A stretch of 64,000 nucleotides of DNA from Pseudomonas sp. HR96 (lineage in GTDB: Bacteria; Pseudomonadota; Gammaproteobacteria; Pseudomonadales; Pseudomonadaceae), in contig NZ_CP139141.1 in assembly GCF_034059295.1 (NCBI RefSeq), positions 1,161,001-1,225,000 of the forward strand. Direction: 5' to 3'. The position numbers were made by a program, and so were the translations under genes. Below the pieces are notes generated by a model. It saw only the letters and a program-made list of their open reading frames with translations. It was not told where the DNA came from and made no database searches. Shown here piece by piece: positions 59,525 to 64,000 of this stretch; within the stretch, counting starts at the first letter, position 1; each line of letters begins with the position of its first letter.

Positions 59525-61129
59525 TCAGAACGCCGCGAGTATCGTGTCCTTCGCCTCCGGCAGCAGCTCTGGATAGTCCAGCGTGTAGTGCAGGCCGCGG
59601 CTTTCCTTGCGCTGCATGGCCGACTTGATCATCAACTCGGCGACCTGGGCCAGGTTGCGCAGCTCGATCAGGTCGCGGCTGACCTTGTAGTTGCTGTAGA
59701 ACTCGTCGATTTCGTCCAGCAGCAAACGCACCCGGTGCTCGGCGCGCTGCAGGCGCTTGGTGGTGCGCACGATGCCGACGTAGTCCCACATGAACCGCCG
59801 CAGTTCATCCCAGTTGTGCGCAATGATCACGTCTTCGTCTGAGTCGGTCACCTGGCTGGCGTCCCACACCGGCAGGTGCTGCGGCATGGCCACCTGGGGC
59901 AGGCGGCTGACGATGTCGGCGGCGGCCGAGCGGCCATAGACGAAGCATTCGAGCAGCGAGTTGCTGGCCATGCGGTTGGCGCCGTGCAGCCCGGTGAAGC
60001 TGGTTTCGCCAATGGCGTAGAGGCCGGGCACGTCAGTCTGGCCGTGGTCGTCGACCATCACGCCACCGCAGGTGTAATGGGCCGCCGGGACCACCGGGAT
60101 GGCCTGGCGGGTCATGTCGATGCCGAACTCCAGGCAGCGCTCGTAGACGGTCGGAAAGTGCAGCTTGATGAATTCGGCCGGCTTGTGGCTGATGTCCAGG
60201 TACACGCAGTCCACGCCCAGGCGCTTCATTTCGTGGTCGATGGCGCGGGCGACGATGTCGCGGGGGGCGAGTTCGGCGCGGGCGTCGAAGCGTGGCATGA
60301 AACGCTCGCCGTTGGGCAGCTTGAGGTGGGCGCCTTCGCCGCGCAAGGCTTCGGTGATCAGGAAACTCTTGGCCTGCGGGTGATACAGGCAGGTGGGGTG
60401 AAACTGGTTGAATTCCAGGTTGGCCACTCGGCAGCCCGCGCGCCAGGCCATGGCGATGCCGTCGCCGCAGGCGCCGTCCGGGTTGCTGGTATACAGGTAG
60501 ACCTTGGCCGCGCCGCCGGTGGCGACCACCACGAAGCGCGCCGCGAAGGTGTCAACCTCGCCGGTGGCGCGGTCCAGCACGTAGGCGCCCAGGCAGCGCT
60601 CGCCGCTCTGGCCCAGGCGGCGCTCGGTGATCAGGTCGACGGCCACACGCTGTTCCAGCAGCTCGATGTTGGGCTGCTCCTGGGCCTTGGCCAGCAAGGT
60701 GCGAAAGATCGCCGCGCCGGTCGCATCGGCTGCATGAATGATGCGTCGGTGACTGTGGCCGCCCTCGCGGGTCAGGTGGAATTCGAAGCCGCTGTCTTCG
60801 TTCTCGCCGTGCTCATCGCGGGTGAAGGGCACGCCCAGCTGGATCAGCCACTCGATGGCCTCGCGGCTGTGCTCTACGGTGAAGCGCACAGCGTCTTCAT
60901 GGCACAGCCCACCGCCGGCGTCCAGGGTGTCCTCGACATGGGACTGCACCGTGTCGCTGTCGTCGAGCACGGCGGCCACGCCGCCCTGGGCCCAGAATGT
61001 CGAGCCGTTGGCCAGGTCGCCCTTGCTGAGCACGGCGACGCGCAGCTGCGCGGGCAGGTTCAGGGCCAGGCTGAGGCCGGCCGCGCCGCTGCCGATGACC
61101 AGGACGTCGTGTTGAAACTGTCGGCTCAT
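59525..61129 (-). CDS. nadB: L-aspartate oxidase
   Basis: NadB oxidises aspartate to iminoaspartate, the first step of NAD synthesis. The 534-residue flavoprotein has the FAD motif [15 protein letters not shown] and the catalytic region HFTCGGV-like [21 protein letters not shown]-like [17 protein letters not shown] follows. It diverges from algU, the usual Pseudomonas order. TATACT on the minus strand (61206-61201) is a possible -10 box. Confidence 0.96.
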   Translation of the reverse strand: MSRQFQHDVLVIGSGAAGLSLALNLPAQLRVAVLSKGDLANGSTFWAQGGVAAVLDDSDTVQSHVEDTLDAGGGLCHEDAVRFTVEHSREAIEWLIQLGVPFTRDEHGENEDSGFEFHLTREGGHSHRRIIHAADATGAAIFRTLLAKAQEQPNIELLEQRVAVDLITERRLGQSGERCLGAYVLDRATGEVDTFAARFVVVATGGAAKVYLYTSNPDGACGDGIAMAWRAGCRVANLEFNQFHPTCLYHPQAKSFLITEALRGEGAHLKLPNGERFMPRFDARAELAPRDIVARAIDHEMKRLGVDCVYLDISHKPAEFIKLHFPTVYERCLEFGIDMTRQAIPVVPAAHYTCGGVMVDDHGQTDVPGLYAIGETSFTGLHGANRMASNSLLECFVYGRSAAADIVSRLPQVAMPQHLPVWDASQVTDSDEDVIIAHNWDELRRFMWDYVGIVRTTKRLQRAEHRVRLLLDEIDEFYSNYKVSRDLIELRNLAQVAELMIKSAMQRKESRGLHYTLDYPELLPEAKDTILAAF

Positions 61130-61294
61130 GAGAGGGGTCCGCGAATACGTTTATTGTTATGTGCTGGCGCAGCTGGGCGTTGGCCTGTGCACGAGGGCCT
61201 AGTATATAGGGGGGTGGAGCGGCACAATAGCAGGATGCCAGTTTTCACCGGGTGACCTTGCAAAGCGGCGCGCCCACCTCCACTTAAATAGTGG

Positions 61295-61323
61295 GAACTT
61301 ATTACCAGCGCCCGGAATCAATA
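61295..61323 (+). promoter_or_regulatory. AlgU-type promoter, distal, of algU
   Basis: GAACTT (61295-61300) and TCAATA (61318-61323) are spaced 17 bp, close to the AlgU/RpoE consensus (GAACTT, then TCTGA or TCAAA). It lies about 255 bp before algU and supports autoregulation. The rest of the 447-bp nadB-algU gap shows no gene. Confidence 0.65.
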
Positions 61324-61490
61324 GAAGGTTGCCCCTGAGACGGGAGAACAGCGTCGGCTTTGCCGTCTGTCGGTCATGACGACCAGGGAGGCGGGCTCGA
61401 CGACAAGATTATTGACGCAGCCGGCCAGGACCGCGCCGCGTTTTTCGTGCAGGCAAAGAGATTGCCTGCAGGAAACTTGCCTGGAGGGGA

Positions 61491-61517
61491 GAACTTTTGC
61501 CAAAAGCCCGAGTCTAT
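61491..61517 (+). promoter_or_regulatory. AlgU-type promoter, proximal, of algU
   Basis: GAACTT (61491-61496) and TCTAT (61513-61517) are spaced 16 bp. The surrounding GGGGAGAACTTTTGC and AGCCCGAGTCTAT resemble the remembered P. aeruginosa algU upstream region. It lies about 60 bp before algU. Autoregulation by AlgU is expected. Confidence 0.7.
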
Positions 61518-61576
61518 GGTTGCAAGCCTGAACGCTCGCTGAAGCAACGCTCCTTCAGGTTCATCGAGGAGTGTTC

Positions 61577-62158
61577 ATGCTAACCCAGGAAGAGGATCAG
61601 CAGCTGGTCGAACGCGTTCAGCGGGGCGATCGGCGAGCTTTCGATCTGTTGGTGCTGAAATACCAGCACAAGATTCTCGGGTTGATCGTGCGGTTCGTGC
61701 ACGACACCCACGAAGCCCAGGACGTTGCCCAGGAAGCTTTTATCAAGGCATACCGGGCGTTGGGCAACTTTCGCGGTGACAGTGCGTTCTATACGTGGCT
61801 GTACCGTATCGCCATCAACACGGCGAAGAATTATCTGGTGTCCCGCGGACGCAGGCCGCCAGACAGCGACGTCAGTTCCGAAGACGCAGAGTTCTACGAC
61901 GGCGATCATGGCCTCAAGGATCTCGAGTCTCCCGAGCGGTCGTTGTTGCGCGATGAAATCGAGGGCACTGTCCATCGAACCATCCAGCAGCTGCCAGAAG
62001 ATTTGCGTACGGCTCTAACTTTGCGTGAATTTGACGGTCTTAGTTATGAAGACATTGCCAGCGTCATGCAGTGTCCGGTCGGTACCGTGCGTTCGCGGAT
62101 TTTCCGCGCCCGGGAGGCCATTGATAAAGCCTTGCAACCTTTGTTGCAGGAAACCTGA
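61577..62158 (+). CDS. algU: Extracytoplasmic sigma factor AlgU (RpoE)
   Basis: AlgU (sigma-22) is the envelope-stress sigma factor that controls alginate and other envelope genes. The 193-residue protein is nearly identical over its length to the known one (MLTQEEDQQLVERVQRGDRR; GTVRSRIFRAREAID). Region 2 is FIKAYRALGNFRGDSAFYTW and region 4 holds a helix-turn-helix. The ATG at 61577 has GAGGAG upstream. First gene of algU-mucA-mucB. Confidence 0.97.
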   Translation: MLTQEEDQQLVERVQRGDRRAFDLLVLKYQHKILGLIVRFVHDTHEAQDVAQEAFIKAYRALGNFRGDSAFYTWLYRIAINTAKNYLVSRGRRPPDSDVSSEDAEFYDGDHGLKDLESPERSLLRDEIEGTVHRTIQQLPEDLRTALTLREFDGLSYEDIASVMQCPVGTVRSRIFRAREAIDKALQPLLQET

Positions 62159-62188
62159 GACAGCGGCGACAGCCAAGAGAGGAACGCA

Positions 62189-62758
62189 ATGAGTCGTGAA
62201 GCCCTGCAGGAATCGCTGTCCGCGGTGATGGATAACGAAGCGGACGAACTGGAATTACGCCGGGTGATTGCTGCCCTGGAGAATCCTGAAACCCGTGCCA
62301 CCTGGGCTCGTTATCAGGTTGCCCGGGCAGTCATGCACAAGGACCTGCTGGACCCGCACCTGGACCTGTCGGCTGCAGTTTCGGCGGCCATCGCCGACGA
62401 AGTCGCGCCTGCCAAGGCCGGCCGTGGCCCATGGCGCAGCCTGGGTCGCCTGGCCGTTGCTGCCTCGGTGACCGTTGCCGTGCTGGCCGGCGTGCGTCTG
62501 TACAACCAGAACGACATTGCGGGTGCCCAACTGGCCCAGCAACAGCCTGCCGTACAGCAGAACGTTGCCATGCCGCAGGTCAAGGGTCCGGCTGTTCTAG
62601 CCAATTACAGCGAAAGCTCGGACCAGGCGCCCGTCTTGCAGGCCCAGCCTGACCAGCGTGCGCAAGGTTACATCCGCCAGCATGCCCAGGATTCCGCTGT
62701 AAAGGGCACTGACGGTGCTCTGCCTGCTGCTCGCGCTGCCAGCGTGGAAAACCGTTAA
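62189..62758 (+). CDS. mucA: Anti-sigma factor MucA
   Basis: MucA is the inner-membrane anti-sigma factor holding AlgU. The 189-residue protein has the N-terminal AlgU-binding domain (MSREALQESLSAVMDNEADE), a single membrane segment (about 88-104, VAASVTVAVLAGVRL) and a periplasmic part that binds MucB. The frame is intact with no mucoid-type frameshift. It is 30 bp after algU. Confidence 0.95.
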   Translation: MSREALQESLSAVMDNEADELELRRVIAALENPETRATWARYQVARAVMHKDLLDPHLDLSAAVSAAIADEVAPAKAGRGPWRSLGRLAVAASVTVAVLAGVRLYNQNDIAGAQLAQQQPAVQQNVAMPQVKGPAVLANYSESSDQAPVLQAQPDQRAQGYIRQHAQDSAVKGTDGALPAARAASVENR

Positions 62759-62766
62759 GCGAGACC

Positions 62767-63729
62767 ATGCGCGCCTCCTATTCGCAGCGCGCCCTTGCGT
62801 TGACAGTCACCCTGCTGAGTGGCGGCCTCACCTCCCCGGTGCAGGCTGCCACCGATGCCGCCCAATGGCTGGGCCGTTTGGCCCAGGCCGAGCAGCAGCA
62901 GGGGTTCACCGGTACGTTCGTGTATGAGCGCAGCGGCAATTTCTCCACCCACGATATCTGGCACCTTGCCAACCATGGTCAAGTCACCGAGCGCGTACTG
63001 CAGCTTGATGGACCGGCTATCGAATCGTTGCGCGTCAACGGCGCCGCCCGCTGCCTGAGTAGCGATCCCTCTTCTGCTGCGCTCAACCCCACACCCGCCT
63101 CCGAGCAGCGCTTGGATCCTCTGAAGCTCATGTCCTGGTACACCTTGACGGTCGGTGGCAGTTCGCGCGTGGCCGGGCGCGAGACCCAGGTGGTCATGCT
63201 GCGGCCCAAGGATCAACAGCGCTACGGTCTGCAGCTTTATCTCGACAAACAGACCGGGCTGGCGCTGAAGTCCTTGCTGGTGGGTGATCGCGGGCAATTG
63301 CTCGAGCGGTTTCAGTTCACCCGATTTACCCCAGGCAACCCCGACGAGCTTGAGTTGGCCGCCAGCAGCAATTGCAAGCCGGCAGTGGCCGCGCTGGTGG
63401 CCAGTCGAGCGGCAGCGGCCAGTTGGCGTAGCGACTGGCTGCCGGCGGGTTTCGAGCTCAGCGGCAGTTCGGTGCACGTCGACCCCGAGCGCAAGGTGCC
63501 GGTGGCCAACCTGATCTATGGTGATGGCCTGGCGCGCCTGTCGGTGTTCGTCGAGCCCATCGGCTCCGGGACCTCCCCGGAAAGTCGCCTGCAGCTGGGC
63601 CCGACAGCGGTGGTATCACGACACCTGGAGCAGGCGGGCACCGAAATGCTGGTGACAGTGGTGGGCGAGGTGCCCATGGGCACCGCCGAGCGCGTGGCGT
63701 TATCGGTGCGGGCTGACGGTGCGCGCTGA
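62767..63729 (+). CDS. mucB: Periplasmic regulator MucB (RseB)
   Basis: MucB is a periplasmic protein that shields MucA from AlgW cleavage and may sense lipid signals. The 320-residue product has a signal peptide cut near VQA and the RseB lipid-binding-like fold (GFTGTFVYERSGNFSTHDIWH). It lies 8 bp after mucA. The following 271 bases to the window end hold no clear gene; mucD is expected just outside. Confidence 0.93.
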   Translation: MRASYSQRALALTVTLLSGGLTSPVQAATDAAQWLGRLAQAEQQQGFTGTFVYERSGNFSTHDIWHLANHGQVTERVLQLDGPAIESLRVNGAARCLSSDPSSAALNPTPASEQRLDPLKLMSWYTLTVGGSSRVAGRETQVVMLRPKDQQRYGLQLYLDKQTGLALKSLLVGDRGQLLERFQFTRFTPGNPDELELAASSNCKPAVAALVASRAAAASWRSDWLPAGFELSGSSVHVDPERKVPVANLIYGDGLARLSVFVEPIGSGTSPESRLQLGPTAVVSRHLEQAGTEMLVTVVGEVPMGTAERVALSVRADGAR

Positions 63730-63830
63730 TCGCCGATATCTTTTGAAACGGACATCTTTTGAAATACAGAGTGACACAGAGTTCATGCTTGAGGGCCGAG
63801 GCCCATGGCAACATAGCTTTCAGCGGGCCG

Positions 63831-63874
63831 CAGCAACATGAAACAGCAACATGAAACTTGCGCGCCCATGTTGC
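63831..63874 (+). repeat. Short tandem repeat and inverted copy after mucB
   Basis: CAGCAACATGAAA occurs twice in tandem (63831-63843, 63844-63856). CATGTTGC (63867-63874) is complementary to GCAACATG in each repeat, so hairpins can form. No convincing mucC gene is seen between 63730 and 64000; GGGAG at 63993-63997 may be the ribosome site of the next gene. Confidence 0.5.
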
Positions 63875-64000
63875 AAATCAATCGCATTTTTTCTATAGGT
63901 CAATGCCGCCAGGTACTGGCCTTGTCCGCCTCGGGCGCCGGGTCTCAGGACGTGGCGTCAGCTGGCACTGCTCAACCATGCTCGTTATGAACGGGAGCCG

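Noticed and set aside
63838..63990. A 50-codon frame after mucB (starts MKQQHETCAP).
   Set aside because: No ribosome site, overlaps the tandem repeat, and no resemblance to MucC.

Overview
The window is GC-rich chromosomal DNA from a Pseudomonas, most likely of the P. putida group. Gene order supports this: isc operon then ndk-rlmN-pilW-rodZ-ispG-hisS-yfgM-bamB-der, guaB-guaA next to xseA, tctCBA facing tctDE, and algU-mucA-mucB facing nadB. Protein sequences are close to remembered Pseudomonas homologues, and REP palindromes typical of the group are present. No tRNA, rRNA, insertion sequence, prophage or CRISPR array was seen.

1-12.5 kb: the end of an Fe-S cluster operon (iscS fragment, iscU, iscA, hscB, hscA, fdx, iscX), a terminator, then a long co-directional housekeeping run: ndk, rlmN, pilW, a rodZ-like gene, ispG, hisS, yfgM, bamB and der. 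Several products depend on Fe-S clusters (RlmN, IspG). 14-24.5 kb: a methionine-type aminotransferase overlapping an omega-amidase gene, a REP cluster, leuA with a possible leader peptide, an M23 peptidase gene coupled to xseA, a zinc-ribbon-like hypothetical, and guaB-guaA.

24.7-28.3 kb is an accessory patch. It holds an 865-residue protein resembling dermonecrotic/membrane-targeted toxins with a C-terminal TIKI/ChaN/EreA-like domain. Next to it is a two-gene module (small HicA-like protein plus helix-turn-helix protein) preceded by a perfect 22-bp palindrome. Then come tadA, mltF, purL, small enzyme genes (YqfO-like, L,D-transpeptidase, two Nudix, gamma-carbonic anhydrase, DUF1289) and purT.

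39-48.6 kb is the most interesting system: a minus-strand operon of ABC transporter (binding protein, permease, ATPase), two DUF1989 proteins, a biotin carboxylase of the urea/guanidine carboxylase family, and allophanate hydrolase. A guanidine-I (ykkC) riboswitch precedes the transporter, and a second element with all the hallmarks of a guanidine-II (mini-ykkC) riboswitch lies inside the operon, just before the carboxylase. The operon is therefore best read as a guanidine import and nitrogen-assimilation pathway (guanidine to carboxyguanidine to allophanate to ammonia and CO2), not simple urea use. Both elements have visible complementarity to the downstream Shine-Dalgarno sequence.

48.9-64 kb: a Gly/Pro/Tyr-rich lipoprotein, a 3-hydroxyisobutyryl-CoA hydrolase-type enzyme, ung, a tripartite tricarboxylate transporter (tctCBA) with its two-component system (tctDE) and an A-rich Hfq/Crc-type motif at tctC, an HDOD protein, ygfZ, sdhE-ygfX, nadB, and the envelope-stress regulon head algU-mucA-mucB with two AlgU-type promoters. 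The window ends just before the gene after mucB, expected to be mucD.
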